64,000 nt of DNA, taken from positions 42,752,796 to 42,816,795 of the forward strand of contig OX411551.1 in the NCBI GenBank assembly GCA_948146395.1, written 5' to 3'. Below, in pieces: positions 48,401-59,795 of the stretch (positions are counted from its first letter, which is position 1; the number at the start of each line of letters is the position of its first letter). A program made the position numbers and the translations under genes. Below the pieces are notes generated by a model. It did not search any database and had not been told where the DNA came from. It saw only the letters and a list, made by a program, of their open reading frames with translations. This DNA is from Fragum whitleyi. Lineage: Eukaryota > Mollusca > Bivalvia > Cardiida > Cardiidae.

Positions 48401-51400
48401 AGAAGACAGGAATGATTCGTCATCTACTAAGGGTAACAGATTCAGATTAGAAGGACAATTTGAAGCAGACATGTCTAGAGTTGCAGAAACAAGTTTGGAA
48501 GAGGAGGAGGAAGCTGGAAGAACTGGTGATTTCAGGTTTTACAGACCAGCTCAAGGAGAATCTTTCAACAGATCACAGAACAGTAGAAAGGGTTTTAGGT
48601 AGGCTTAAAAAAATGATACCAGATAAATAAATTTGTAAATTTAATTTCTTTGAAGTAGTGTAAAAGTTCCGCAACATTTTCAGAACTCAAGATTTTTCAC
48701 GATGTTAACTGAGGTTTCCTAATGAAACCATTAGGAAACCTCAGTTAACACTGTTTAAGTTCGTGACTTCTGAAGCATTGTAGAACTATTACATGTGCAC
48801 TATCTAAAGGCATAAATGAGACAAAATGCATAAATTGTAGAAAACATCTTTGATAGAGCATCAAATAGCCAAGAATAGCATTCGCTGATAAGACAATCAA
48901 GTTCATCAGTATAAAGTGTCTTAAATCCATTATTGTGAGATGTAGAGCTTGATTAAATCTTTCTCAGCAGTGAATCTATTTTCTGTTAACTCCGACCATT
49001 TGATAAGGTCATATTTCTAGTTAAGAAATGGTCTTTATTTTCAAAAATGGTTACCGGTATATCTCATAGTTAAAAGTTGGAATTGACCAAAAAATATAAA
49101 AATATCCATTTCTGTGTAATTTTGATATTTTCATATTTTTTGGGTGGTATATAGGGTCTAGTGAACCAAGCTCTTTGATAATTTCACTGATTGTTTAGTG
49201 AAATTGATAATTTCATAAGTTTATGAATGTAATTATCGAGTCATAATCCAACTAGAACTCTTGATGGTTCATCTGAAATCATATATATTCTACCAGGGCT
49301 TGTGTTTGGTCTTTATATCAGAATTTTGACCCTCAGAAATTTCAAGATATCACATTTCCGTTAAATATTTTTTGTCAGGTGGATATTTGACCACCATATT
49401 TCATATTCATATTATTGCAAAAATTGGCTATTTACAAGACGCAAAATCTAAATTCAGCAGGTTAAGAGTTATTTAACTTAACTCTGTATATTACAGGAAG
49501 CAACAGTACAATAATAACAACAGGGAAAGCAGCACCATTTTTTCTAAGGCCATGGACGAAGCTAAAGCCAAGAGACAAGAATTTCAAAGACACAGACAGG
49601 TTAGTTTATTGTGTTTCTCACATAGTCACCATTGTTTTCTATACAAATGTGTAGAATCATATTATAATGATGTCATCAAACACATGTAAACACTGTAATT
49701 TAATCATCTGGGTGTTCGAACAAAAGCAGCGCCTACAGGTGCCTACGCTTGTCTTGAGTGCTGGATGGTGGAAAAAACCTAAGTCAGAAAGGGGCATAAT
49801 TTGAAAAAAATGCATCTAGAGTTATTCCCCTTGATAGTATAGGTTGCTCTTTTGACGGTGAACAGAAGTGTTAAGTTTCTAGTGAATGCCTTCCGTAGAA
49901 CCAGAGATATCACAAAATGTCAGTTTTTGCACAACAACAACAATGACGAAAACACCAATGCTATAGCAATACCTTGGGTGTTCTCCAAAATCAGCCAACT
50001 AAAACTGGGTTTCAAGGTACATAACTGGTGTTCATGTGAGAAAAGAGAATCTGTTATCCAGTTTGTTTAAGACAAGCTGATCTTAATCTCATCTAGAATA
50101 GAAGTCATTAAGCACGTCAAAACTTGCTTGATAAGATTTCTCTTCTAGACTAGGGTTTAGATCAGCTTGTCTCAAACAAAATCTCATGGCTGATCCTATT
50201 TTGATCTATCAGTTTATCAGGCAAAACAAATTACATTTTTAGCTCCACTGGCCGAAGGCCAGCGAGCTATTGTCATGGCGGTGTGTCCGTCGTGCGTGCG
50301 TCCGTCCATGCGTGCGTCCGTGCGTAAACTTTTTCTTTAAACATCTTCTCCTCCAAAACCTATGGGCGGATTTTGATGAAACTTGGTAGAAATGTTCCTT
50401 GGGTGACCCTCTTCTAAAAATGTTAAAGAAATTTTGATTGCCCCCCAAATATGGGCGTGGCAGGGTGTGGCATTTTTTCACTTTGGAGTCTTTAAAAATC
50501 TTCTCCTCCCAAACCGTTGGGCCAATTTCAATGAAACTTGGCATGGATGTTCCTTGGGTGACCCTTTACCTAAATTGTTCGAGAAATTTTGATTGACCCC
50601 CAAATATGGACATGGCAGGGCGGGGCTTATTTTGAGCCCAAAATCTTTGAATGACATCTCCTCCTGAACCACTGGGCCGATTTCAACCAAACTTTACCAA
50701 AATGTTCCTGGGGTGACCCTTTACCTAAATTGTTCAAGAAATTTTGATTGACCCCAAAATATGGGTGTGGCAGGGCTGGGCTTATTTTGAGCCCGAAATC
50801 TTTGAATGACATCTCCTCCTGAACCACTGGACCGATTTCAACCAAACTTTACCAAAATGTTCCTGGGGTAACCCTTTCCAAAAATTGTTTCTAAAATTTT
50901 GATTGGCCCCCAAATATGGGCGTGGCAGGGCGGGGCTTATCTGAGCCCAAAATCTTTGAACGACATTTCCTCCTGAACCATTGGGCCGATTTCAATGAAA
51001 CATTACCAGAATGTTCCTTAGGAGACCCTTTCCAAAAGTTGCATTCAAAATTTTGATTGGCTCATAAATATGGGTGTGGCAGGGTGGGGCTTATTTTGAG
51101 CCCGAATTCTTTGAAGGACATCTCCTCCTGAATCACTGGGCTGATTTCAATGAAATTTTACCAGAATGTTCCTTCTGTGAGCCTTTTAAAAAATTGTATG
51201 CGAAATATTAATTAGCCCTTAAATATTGGCATGTCAGGGTGTGGCTTATTTTGAGCCCAAAATCTTTGAACTACATCTCTTGATGAAGGTTGGGCCAATT
51301 TCAATGAAACTTGAGAATTTTGGTGCAATGTGAGCCATACCCAGTTAATTAATATAAAATAGGTCTTAAGAGATTTCAAAGTGTTGTTTTCATTCAAAGA

Positions 51401-53890
51401 AAGATTCATATAATGCAAGTCTAATTATGTTAAAGCCAGTGGAGCGATACAGGCCCTCTTGGGCCTCTTGTTAATCAGTAGAACAAGTTTGGTTGCCCAG
51501 AGAGAAACAATTGTAACTGACTATGTTTATAGATACATAGGCAGTTAAAACTATTTCATGCTGAGCTAAAGAGCTGTAAAAGTTCTAGCATTTTAAGCTC
51601 ACCTGAGCATAAAGAGCTCAAGGTGAGCTATTGTGATCGTTCAATGTCCGTTGTGCGGCGTCAGTTGTCAACAATTTCTTTAAACATCTTCTCCTCCTAA
51701 ACCAGTGGGCCAATCTTGATGAAACTTGGCAGGGATGTTTCTTGGGTTAAGCTCTACCAAAGTTGTTAAAATAAATGAATTCCACACTTAAATTTCTGTT
51801 TACCCTTAGCATATCAAGACCCTGGGGTCATATATAGGTTCCCCTCAGGCATAACCCTTTTTACATAGAATCAAAGAGCAAAAATCTTTAAAAATCTTCT
51901 TCACTGAAACCACAGGGCACACAGCTTTCAAATTTGGTATGTAGCATCATCTAGTGGGCCTATACCAAGTGTGTTCATATCAAGACCCTAGGGTCATATT
52001 TGGGCTCCACCCAAGCATCCCTTTTAGCTCTTCTGAGCACAAAGGGTAAAAGAAGGAAAATCTTCAAAAATCTTCTTCTCTGAAACCAGAAGACAGACGC
52101 TTTCATATTTAGTTTGTAGCATCATCTAGTGGACCTCTACCAAGATTGTTCATATCAAGACCCTGGGGTCATATTTGAGCTCCACCAGGGCATAATCCTT
52201 TTATGAAAGAATCAAAGAAGGAAAATCTTTAAAAATCTTCTTTTCAAAAACCAGAGGGCACACAGCTTTCATATTTAGTATGTAGCATCATCTAGTTGGC
52301 CTCTACCAGGTGTGTTCATATCAAGACCCTGGGGTCATATTTGGGCTCCACCCAGGTGCAACCCTTTTAGCTCATCTGGGCACAATGGGTAAAAATAGGA
52401 AAAGTGCAAAATTCTTTGTTGCTAAAACCAGAAGGCAGACAGCTCTCATTTATAGTATGTAGCATAATCTAGTGGACCTTTACCAAGTTTGTTTATATCA
52501 AGACCCTTGGGTCATATTTGAGCTCCACCCCGGTGCATCCTTTTTTACATTGAATCAAAGAGAGAAACAGCACATCCTTCTTCCTTTGGCTGAAAACAAT
52601 CCATGGTATTGATCTTATGTAGAAATTTTATCCTTGTTGATATCTGCCTACTTAATTAAATTAATTAAGTAGGCAGATATCAACAAGGATAAAATTTATG
52701 TGATGTCACAGGGGTCAAAGAGACTCAGGCGAGTGATCTAGGACCATTATGGTCCTCTTGTTTTAAGTTTTCCACAATGCAGTTCTGCCAAATATCCCAG
52801 AGTTATATACCCTTCTAATATGAGGAAAATAAATTTCTCAAGATTAATTAAATTTAATGGCTAGATAGACCTCATCAAAAAGAGGTACAGTGCATAAGCG
52901 CCAACTCTTTACACATTATTTTAGGAGTTTATCAATTTTCAAACTTAACTTGTGTTAAGAGAATGACTGAAAGATATTTTTGGGTTTATTGCTCTTTGTT
53001 AATTTCTACCAGAATGCTGCAGTATTACTGAGAAAATATGCAAGTTAGGATCATGGAATTTTATAGGTGGATTGGCCATGAAAAGAAGTTACATTTCCAA
53101 CAATTTCACATGTGTCACAGTGTGTCTGTGAAGACTCAGATTAGACTGTGCAGCTGCACAGTCTGACCAGGGTCTTCACTATGCACTCACATTCAGGACA
53201 CCATTCAGCCAATCTCACGATCAACAGACTATTAGTAAAAAATACAGGAAAACCTTGAAACAACTTGATGACGTCAGTTAAAATGGCGTTAGCCCTCGAA
53301 ACTTTGAGTGAAAACATTTGACGTCACCAACACTACTCATTTAAGTCAGTGATGTGAAAACATCGTGTCTTTATATAAATATGTAGATATAGATATATAT
53401 ATAGATAGCACAGTTTGTTTCAGCACTGGTTTTTCTAACACTGTTCTACCTAATAAAATGCACAATTTTGTTACATACCCATCCGCCTTATATACATCCA
53501 AGGTCTGTTGCAGTTTACGAAATTGGCGGAGTGACATTCCGAATGTAGGCACTCAAGTAGTAGGTAGGTGCGCCATTCTCTTCTCAAAATTGCAAAACAT
53601 TTTCACTGCACTGTGTGACTGTCCAGGAAGCTCAATGTCTCTCCAACACACACATGAGATTGTTGGAAATGTCACACACAGACTCATTTTTTATTCTGAT
53701 TTATTTTCAGGAAAAACAGAAGGAAAGGGAAGATAGACAGAAAGCTTTAGAGCAGTACAGGAAAAAGAAAAAAGACAATTATTTCAAATTTCATTGTAAA
53801 AAGACTACTAAGGGTCAACCAGTGATGAAATATCAAATGGAATTCTTATTGCAGAAAATTATGGATAGAAGAGAAAGGGATAAAAAATGA
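42354..53890 (+). CDS. CCDC59: CCDC59/TAP26-like rRNA-processing protein, four exons, 247 aa
   Basis: The coding exons are 42354-42465, 48250-48598, 49497-49599 and 53711-53890. All junctions are GT-AG and keep frame. They give 247 residues, close to the 241 of human CCDC59. Family hallmarks are FVG...EGQGFA across exons 1-2, the basic KIQHEY helix, and the C-terminal KK(T)xKGQP...YQMEFLLQKI. The middle (about 75-150) is variable and acidic; residues about 170-215 form a charged helix or coiled coil. The family (Fyv7/TAP26) is nucleolar and acts in small-subunit rRNA processing; mammalian TAP26 also binds the transcription factor NKX2-1. The three introns are 5.8, 0.9 and 4.1 kb and repeat-laden. 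The promoter and first 5 coding bases are duplicated at 1-1045. Confidence 0.9.
43324..44264. mobile_element. Non-autonomous pogo/Tigger-like element in CCDC59 intron 1
   Basis: The ends CAGTAAAACCCCTC... and ...GAGGGGTTTTACTG are inverted repeats flanked by TA on both sides (43322-43323 and 44265-44266). The extended ends carry 'cgaccacc' or 'aagaccac' next to 'ccccgctatta', as in pogo/Tigger termini of the Tc1/mariner superfamily. The element is 941 bp and lacks a transposase frame. The block 'gagcaccccgctatt' occurs twice near the left end. Confidence 0.8.
44296..44462 (+). repeat. Short bivalve-type repeat with (GTCC)n
   Basis: It starts TGCCCCCGATAGGGAGGCAT, runs through CTGTCCGTCCGT simple repeats at about 44330-44385 and 'ccataacttctaa', and ends CGGGGGCATTGTCATCTTAC and 'acagctcttgtt'. 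The start and end show weak inverted similarity. It is probably another member of the long interspersed class, reduced to about 170 bp. Confidence 0.65.
45643..45676 (+). repeat. Poly-C tract in CCDC59 intron 1
   Basis: A C-rich run of about 34 bases interrupted only by GT and T. It is unusual in this AT-rich intron; such runs are prone to sequencing length errors. Confidence 0.85.
46763..47450 (+). repeat. Bivalve-type interspersed repeat, about four internal units
   Basis: It starts with the hairpin ATACCCCCCACCTAC-GAA-GTAGAGGGGGGTAT and CTGTCTGTCCGTCCGTCC. Units of roughly 145 bp follow, with 'ccagactctaactcaagaac', 'catgaaactttatacaaatg' and 'aaggaagtgccctatt'. The end is 'gggggctattagtccgctct'. 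A reverse-oriented copy of the same family occupies 63605-64000. Confidence 0.8.
48250..48598 (+). CDS. CCDC59: CCDC59 exon 2 (residues 38-153)
   Basis: The acceptor is TTATTTCAG|GGCAAGGG and the donor TTTTAG|GTAGGC. The exon completes the split Gly and then reads QGFADKRKKKIQHEY, the conserved basic segment. A poorly conserved Ser/Asp-rich stretch with an EEEEE run follows. The final AG joins the first G of exon 3 as Arg. Read without splicing, the frame stops in the donor (TAG at 48600-48602), supporting the junction. Confidence 0.88.
48703..48750. repeat. Perfect 22-bp hairpin in CCDC59 intron 2
   Basis: 48703-48724 (TGTTAACTGAGGTTTCC...) is an exact reverse complement of 48729-48750, with the 4-base loop AAAC. 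It begins about 105 bp after the exon 2 donor, on the transcribed strand. It may be a relic of an inverted duplication or a small MITE. Confidence 0.9.
49497..49599 (+). CDS. CCDC59: CCDC59 exon 3 (residues 153-187)
   Basis: The acceptor TATTACAG|GAAGC and donor CACAGACAG|GTTAGT bound 103 bases. The first G finishes Arg; 34 codons follow, ending ...RQEFQRHRQ. The second half is the charged helix that leads into the conserved C-terminus. The exon is too short to be found as a frame on its own and was located by phase and splice sites. Confidence 0.87.
50241..51471 (+). repeat. Bivalve-type interspersed repeat in CCDC59 intron 3
   Basis: It starts AGCTCCACTGGCCGAAGGCC and 'agcgagctattgtcatggcg', then CGTGCGTCCGTCC simple repeats. 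About six tandem units of near 165 bp follow ('atctcctcctgaaccactgg', 'ttttgattgaccccaaaata', 'gggcgtggcagggcggggct'). It ends GCCAGTGGAGCGATACAGGC and 'ccctcttgggcctcttgtt'. Minus-strand frames 50239-51418 are by-products. Confidence 0.8.
51596..52763 (+). repeat. Bivalve-type interspersed repeat with about 180-210-bp units
   Basis: The start hairpin AGCTCACCTGAGCATAAAGA...GCTCAAGGTGAGCT resembles that at 35606. The internal units differ: 'catatttagtatgtagcatc', 'tctagtggacctctaccaag', 'tatcaagaccctggggtcat'. It closes with GGACCATTATGGTCCTCTTG. A perfect palindrome (52623-52697) lies in its last third. Confidence 0.78.
52623..52697. repeat. Perfect 75-nt palindrome, 37-bp arms
   Basis: Every base from 52623 to 52659 pairs with its partner from 52697 down to 52661 around a single central A at 52660. 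The arm begins AAATTTTATCCTTGTTGATA and ends AATTAA. Perfect identity with a one-base spacer implies very recent formation. It lies inside the repeat at 51596-52763. Confidence 0.95.
53711..53890 (+). CDS. CCDC59: CCDC59 exon 4 (residues 188-247, C-terminus)
   Basis: The acceptor TTATTTTCAG|GAAAAACAG follows a pyrimidine-rich stretch. The exon encodes the charged helix QKEREDRQKALEQYRKKKKD, then the family C-terminus KKTTKGQPVMKYQMEFLLQK, and ends in TGA at 53888-53890. The position of the stop just after this motif agrees with vertebrate CCDC59, which ends within a few residues of it. Confidence 0.9.
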   Translation, partial: EKQKEREDRQKALEQYRKKKKDNYFKFHCKKTTKGQPVMKYQMEFLLQKIMDRRERDKK

Positions 53891-54005
53891 TGATTTGTAA
53901 AGATGTGTTGTTCTTTCTTATTATCTTAAAAAAAATCAAGTTCATGATAATATAACACAAAAGGCTTGTTCTCTTAAAGCCCTGTCTTTCTAAATTTTGC
54001 ATCAA

Positions 54006-54011
54006 AATAAA
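54006..54011 (+). terminator. Probable CCDC59 polyadenylation signal
   Basis: AATAAA lies 116 bp after the stop codon of exon 4, the first canonical hexamer in that direction. Another AATAAA-like run occurs near 54080. No cDNA is available here to choose between them. Confidence 0.5.
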
Positions 54012-54734
54012 CAGATCATTGCCCAAGGTTATAAAACTTTTCTAAGGCTCAGGCTCAATTTTCTAGAATTTTTAAATTAAAATAAATGTATGACAGCTTG
54101 TATTTATAACAACTTATTGATATCATCTTTCATGTTAATACTTTGAAATGAGTAATAAAACAGAATTACGGGTTTAATCGTAAATTGAAATTTGAAATAA
54201 TTTAGAATTGAGCCGGAGAAAAGTTTTATAACCTCGGGCCCAAAAGTACCATAAAACACTATTTGCATGTCTTCATTTCTTTTTAGTTTTGTCTAAAATT
54301 CGAATTTTCAAAAGGACATGTGGTGAAGATTAAGATCTAGTATCACATAACTGCATGCCTATATTTATTTAAAACCTTCCAAAGCAGGTATATGTTGGAT
54401 TAAGGATAACAAGAGTATATTAAAAATGTAATTTTATTTTTTTTTTCTCCAAACTTTGTATTACAAAGAGAAAATGGCAAGCCAAGTTAAGAGTGTTACC
54501 TGAATAAAGTTGTGTGCTACCTGGTTGCAGCATACAATATTTTTCAAAAGAAAAAATGCCTGTTAAATGCAAATTCTCCTTTTACCATACTTTCTCATTT
54601 GATCTTTTTTTATGCTAGCAGAAAAGACGGTTTTGCTTGTGTACTCGATGCAAGAGATTTACGATTTTTTTTAATTTTACTTATGATTAAAAAAATGATA
54701 TTTCACAGAGAATCCATGTTACTCGATTTTATTT

Positions 54735-54892
54735 CAATAAACACTCTTTTTCAAATTTCTCCTGACCTTCATCAAGAAAAACGTAATATACAAAGTGTAA
54801 TGGAGGAATGATGAAGATGTAGTTTCTTGATTGTATTGTGTTTTTCTTAATGAAGGTCAAGTGACAAAAAATTTGAAAAAAGAGTGTTTATG
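54735..54892. mobile_element. Foldback element, about 158 bp
   Basis: The left arm AATAAACACTCTTTTTCAAA...TGACCTTCAT...AAGAAAAAC is mirrored by GTTTTTCTT...ATGAAGGTCA...TTTGAAAAAAGAGTGTTTAT. The arms are about 52 bp with few mismatches and the loop about 55 bp. No coding content. Confidence 0.7.
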
Positions 54893-54904
54893 GAAATGAT
54901 TTTT

Positions 54905-55375
54905 TAGCTCGCTGAGCACATCGTCTCAAAGTGAGCTTTTGTGATCATTGAATGTCCGTCATGCATTGTCTGTCATCAACACTTTAAGTGTTTACACTCT
55001 AGAGGCCACAAATATTGACCAATCATCATGAAACTTGGTCAGAATGTTTGTCAGGTCACAAGGATGACCCCTTTTGAAAATGGTAAGTATCCTTGCCATA
55101 TCACAGGAAAAGGGGCCTTAATGACAATTTTCTTGTTAACACTCTAGAGGCCTCAAATATGGTCCAATCATCATGAAACTTGGTCAGAATATTTGTTAGG
55201 TCACAAGGATGAACCCTATTGAATATGGGAAGGATCCATGCCATATCACAGGAAAAAGGGCCTTAATGACAATTTCTACAAATATTGACCAGCTCCTTCC
55301 CATATTCAATAGGGTTCAACCTTTTGACCTAACAAACATTCTGACCAAGTTTCATGATGACTGTCAATCATTTCC
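54905..55375 (+). repeat. Bivalve-type repeat ending in a long inverted duplication
   Basis: It starts AGCTCGCTGAGCAC, with two units like those at 35606 ('catgaaacttggtcagaatg', 'tcacaaggatga'). The second unit is followed by its own reverse complement: 55168-55233 is mirrored at about 55293-55360 with a few mismatches, including AACCCTATTGAATATGGGAA against TTCCCATATTCAATAGGGTT. The frame at 55209-55430 is a by-product. Confidence 0.75.
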
Positions 55376-55924
55376 AAGATCAAATAGTGTATTGTATTAC
55401 TGGAATGATGAAAGAATATCTTATCGCTAACTGTATAATTGAATAATTTAATTTGTGTCCATCTATATTCCTATGTTCTGATTGGCTAAAATTGGTTCCA
55501 TAGTTCAATGAAAGCAATTTTGAGTATGCAGCTTTTTGTAAGCTTCCACGAAAAGTAGTCCAATTAAAGATAAATATTATAATTGACTAATCTTAACAGA
55601 TTTTGCTTCGTGTTATTAAAATTTAAGATTTGAAGAGAATATATCTTAATTTCATGGAGGTATGAAACAACAAAAATCCTAATCACATATATGAATCTGC
55701 TTTGCGTATTTATCCAGTGTGATTATGTTTTTAGTTTCACACCTCAATGAAATCAACAAATAGTCTCTTCATCACTTAAACGATAATAAAAACATTAAAA
55801 TATATTAAGCCCTCGCGATAACCGCGATATTGTAAATAAACACTGGATCAATCCATGTTATTGAAAACATTGTTCATGTCAATTGGTTGTCTTTATTATA
55901 CTAAAAAAACATGCAGTAGTTTAT

Positions 55925-56000
55925 CTGAGTGGCGTAGTCGAGTGGATAAAGACGACAAAATATTGACCTAGCGGCTGGAGTTCGATTCTGCATCGCAACA
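55925..56000 (+). mobile_element. tRNA-derived SINE-like sequence
   Basis: TGGCGTAGTCGAGTGGAT looks like a pol III A box and D arm, and GAGTTCGATTCTGC, 43 bases on, like a B box and T arm. The rest does not fold as a good cloverleaf, so I call it a SINE head or tRNA pseudogene, not a working tRNA. Confidence 0.5.
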
Positions 56001-56335
56001 TAACGAAATATCTTTTTCAATTTATACATTTATGGCATATTTTTTTTTAAATTATGTTAAATGTTGTGCTAATTTTGAAAATGTTTCAAAGGATATTTGT
56101 ATTCTTTGGATTGAAAAGATATATGCTATATTTACTTCACCGTGGCGATGAATATAAATCCCAGCATAGATATAGGCTGAAACTATGTTTTGACTATTCG
56201 AAGATTCAAAATTTAAAAGATTTCACACTTATAAATGGAATGCAATAGCCACTAAGAGTGCCATCGTCACAAAATACGCCGCCACTTTGCTGCTGTTTCA
56301 GGAAAATAATTGTAGACACTACTTATTTTGACAGA

Positions 56336-57212
56336 ATCAAATTCAAAATGACCAAGTTTCATTTAAATCAAGACATAAAGTTAGGAGGAGTTGCCTTCAC
56401 AAGGCTGCAATTTCAATAAGCCCCAGACACTAAGTTTTAAGGGGGCATAATTCAGGGAAATAAATGAGACATAAAATCCTTGATCCATGAACATCTACAA
56501 ATTATGGTGATGACATTGACCAAGATTCATTTAAATAAAGACAAAAAGTAAGAAGGAGTTGTGTTCAAAAGGCTGCAATTTCAATAAGCCCTAGATACTA
56601 AGTTTTAAGGGGGCATAATTTAGGGTAAAATTAATGAACCATAAAATCCTTACTTCATGCTCATCTACCAATTTCGGTTATAACATCCACCAGGTTTCAT
56701 TTAGATCCAGCCAGAAACTTAGGAAGAGTTGCAATCACAAGGCTGCAATTTCAATAAGCCTCAGAGACTAAATTTTAAGGGGGCATAACTGAGGCAATAA
56801 GCTCCAGAGACTCAGTTTTTAAGGGGCATAACTCAGGCAAAAATCAACTAACCATAAAATCCTTCCTTCATGCACTTCTACCAATTGAGGTGATAACATT
56901 GACCAAGTTTCAAGAAGATCCAGCCAGAAACTTAGGAGGAGTTGTGTTGACAAGAAAAGTGGACGGACATTAAGCCTCAGAGACTAAGTTTTTAAGGGGC
57001 ATAACTCAGGCAAAAATAAACGAACTATAAAATCCTTCCTTCATGCACATCTACCAATTGAGGTGATAACATTGACCAAGTTTCAAGAAGATCCAGTCAG
57101 AAACTTAGGAGGAGTTGCGTTGACAAGAAAGTGGAAGGACGGATGGATAGACAGACGGAGAGACAGAGAAGATGACACCAATATATGTCCGCCTCCGGCG
57201 GTGTATAAAAAC
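56336..57212 (-). repeat. Bivalve-type interspersed repeat, reverse orientation
   Basis: Read on the minus strand it starts TATACACCGCCGGAGGCGGA and 'catatattggtgtcatctt', then simple repeats of CTGTCTATCCATCCGTCC type. Four or five units follow; on the plus strand they read 'accaagtttcat', 'gaaacttaggaggagttg', 'aaggctgcaatttcaataag' and 'aagggggcataa'. The spacing is 110-180 bp. Confidence 0.75.
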
Positions 57213-59600
57213 AATTGTAGGCAATCGTTTCATAATTGATATTTTGGCGCATAGAATCGATAAACCTTTTTTTTTCCGAACAGTATTATCCAGTATATTT
57301 AATCCTATGATTCATATGTAAAAAATAATAAAACACATAGAAGAGAAATTTATATGCGTGTAATTGATGATGTAAAAAACTTAATTTTCTCAAAAAAAAA
57401 AAAAAACTATAACAAAATCTGGCGCTGACCAGATATGTACCGCGTTTTGGAAACAATCAGCCAATAGACGAGCATGCATGTCCACTGAACCATCGCAGTC
57501 ATTTACATACGTCAGGGTATTTTAAATATATCAGGTCCTGACCAGCGAGTTTACACATTCGTTAAGTAACCTGCACTAACTATAGAAAATGTCGATACAA
57601 CCGTCTAAATGTTAACATTATCGCGTGCAATTTATAGCTCGATTAATTTATTTGAATCCTTTTCTCCTGCTCAAATTTTCTTAAACCTGGAAAATGGTTA
57701 CATAATTTTCTGTTTCTGTAATTAATCACTTGATCTCTTTCCTGAACATTTGTTTCACAAAAAAATTTATTTTTAATTTAATTCGAGACTCAAAGTAACA
57801 ATAAAAAGAATTACTCTTCACAAGTAATACTTGATATAACCAACACATTTTCATCGTGTCCCTGAGCACTTGTCTCTTGATTGAGAAGAGCCGGGAGAAA
57901 TTCGATTCCCAAAAATGCCATTGATCTAGCTTCATTCTCTTACTTATCCGTAACATTTGGTACCAGTATTTGAGGATCTCAAAGGAAGTAGAATGGAGAG
58001 GGAGTTATAAGAACTTGAATCTCGATTGATATTTATCATATAAATTGACATAAACAAACTACTTAAAAGGTAGAGAATTATTTTATAGGTGATCAGACTA
58101 GACAATTAAGTACAGTAGAATGACAATTCTTAATTAAGCTGGGCCACCCGAATATCCTGACATATAGACTGACTATGTCAATATGTTCTGCAATTTCCTG
58201 ATATGTCAGTAAATTGCAATGGGTATTTAAATATTTTATTTTTCAGTTTTATTATTATAAATATTTTTCAATATACTAAGTACAACTGGAAGAACTTATC
58301 TATTGTATGGTAATAGGTTAAATTTTCACATTGGTCCTTGAAGGAATAATATTTCACAAAATATGTCTATTTGACAGGCTTTCTGAGAGAGCTGACCAGT
58401 AATTATTTATTCTATCAGCTTATCAGCAGGTCATCAGAGGTATCAATGGTCATTTCGGTATTGAAAAGCAGACGGAAATAGAACATGTTCTATTCCGTAT
58501 GTTTTGCAGAGCTGTTAACAGAACGCTCATTATCTGGGGGTTTACACTGCATGTTTTGACATATATGAAAAAGCAGATGTGAAAAAACATACTGTCTAAA
58601 CCCCCTCTTATGCAACAATTGGTTTTAAATCACAATCGTCAATGGGTTTAGAGATGGAAGAGTAAATCAACTAATGATCGATTGTTTTCTTAGAAATAGA
58701 TTTAGCACTTGCAGTATTATACTTTGCACAAACCAATGTGGAAGTTTAGTTAAAACTCATGACCTACAGACTCTTTCTGTAGATTTTTATACCAACATCA
58801 TAGCTCAGCGTGAGACAGTTTCAACTGGTTATAAACATACAGGCAGTTACAACTGTACAACTCAGAGCTATCAATTATACGAAAACCATATATAATGACT
58901 TTCATCTATGTGTTAGGCACTGATTAATCGCTTATGAAAATTCTTAGTCAATTATCACAATCAGAAGCCAAACTAATTGATTATTGATTGTAATTGATTA
59001 ATCTGCCCATCACTAGCCAGGACCTGTAGGGATAAACTTCAGAAGGGATAAACTTCAGAACAGTATTGAAGACTGTTTTCAAAAGGTTTCAATTTTCTTT
59101 TCTTTTTCTAAAATTGAGCCCAAATGGATCATTTATCAAAAATGTTAAAAACTTTTGTTGCGTAAATTAAAAAACTCTTAACCAACATAGTCTACATCTA
59201 AAGCATTGACTCCCAAACACTAAAGGACCCCCAAGATCCAATTATTGAGTCGTTTAGACCCTTTTAGTTGATTTCAGACTAAAACTCTGAAAATTTAAAT
59301 ATTTAACTAGTACATGCAGATACTATATTTTGGGTACTGATACATAGAATTGTTTCTTGAGACTATTGACTTCTTATGAGTACAAACAACATAGAGCCTC
59401 ATTGAGAAATTTAAGAATTTAGACAGAAGTTACCACCTCTTATCTGGACCCCATTCTGTACTTTTGTGACTTATCCCTTCTACTTTTCACAAGATTTTCA
59501 TGTTGTACACAAAGCTTAAGCAGTCATGTTTATATTTATTTATTTCAGTTTGATTATGATGAAAGCTTAAGCTTATAGAATTGCTCTCAAACACTCAATC
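57213..59600. other. Intergenic between the convergent genes, no gene seen
   Basis: AT-rich DNA with no convincing exon. Frames at 57726-57956 and 58674-58895 have no family resemblance. Confidence 0.5.
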
Positions 59601-59689
59601 CTAATATTTTCACCCTCCTGAGAGAGAGGAAGTGGCTTAGACCCAATGCTACCCAATTTTACAGCTGGTTGAACTGGGGCTCGATTTTA

Positions 59690-59795
59690 AGTGTTTTGCC
59701 AATAAACATACCCTGGCGATGGTGGGGCTCGAACCTAAGACCTCCAGGTTACAGGTCAAGTGCATTTACCACTAGGCCACAGAGGTAGGCAGCAT
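59690..59795 (-). mobile_element. tRNA-derived SINE-like sequence (minus strand)
   Basis: On the minus strand TGGCCTAGTGGTAAATGCAC (A box) is followed by 'cttgacctgtaacctggagg' and GGTTCGAGCCCCACC (B box), a near-complete tRNA-like body of about 75 nt. The anticodon loop is irregular, so function as a tRNA is unlikely. The flank down to about 59610 ('cccaatgctacccaatttta') is probably the SINE body. Confidence 0.6.

Noticed and set aside
59715..59790. A functional tRNA gene on the minus strand
   Set aside because: A and B boxes are good but the anticodon arm is irregular and the acceptor stem does not pair well; a SINE-like origin fits better.
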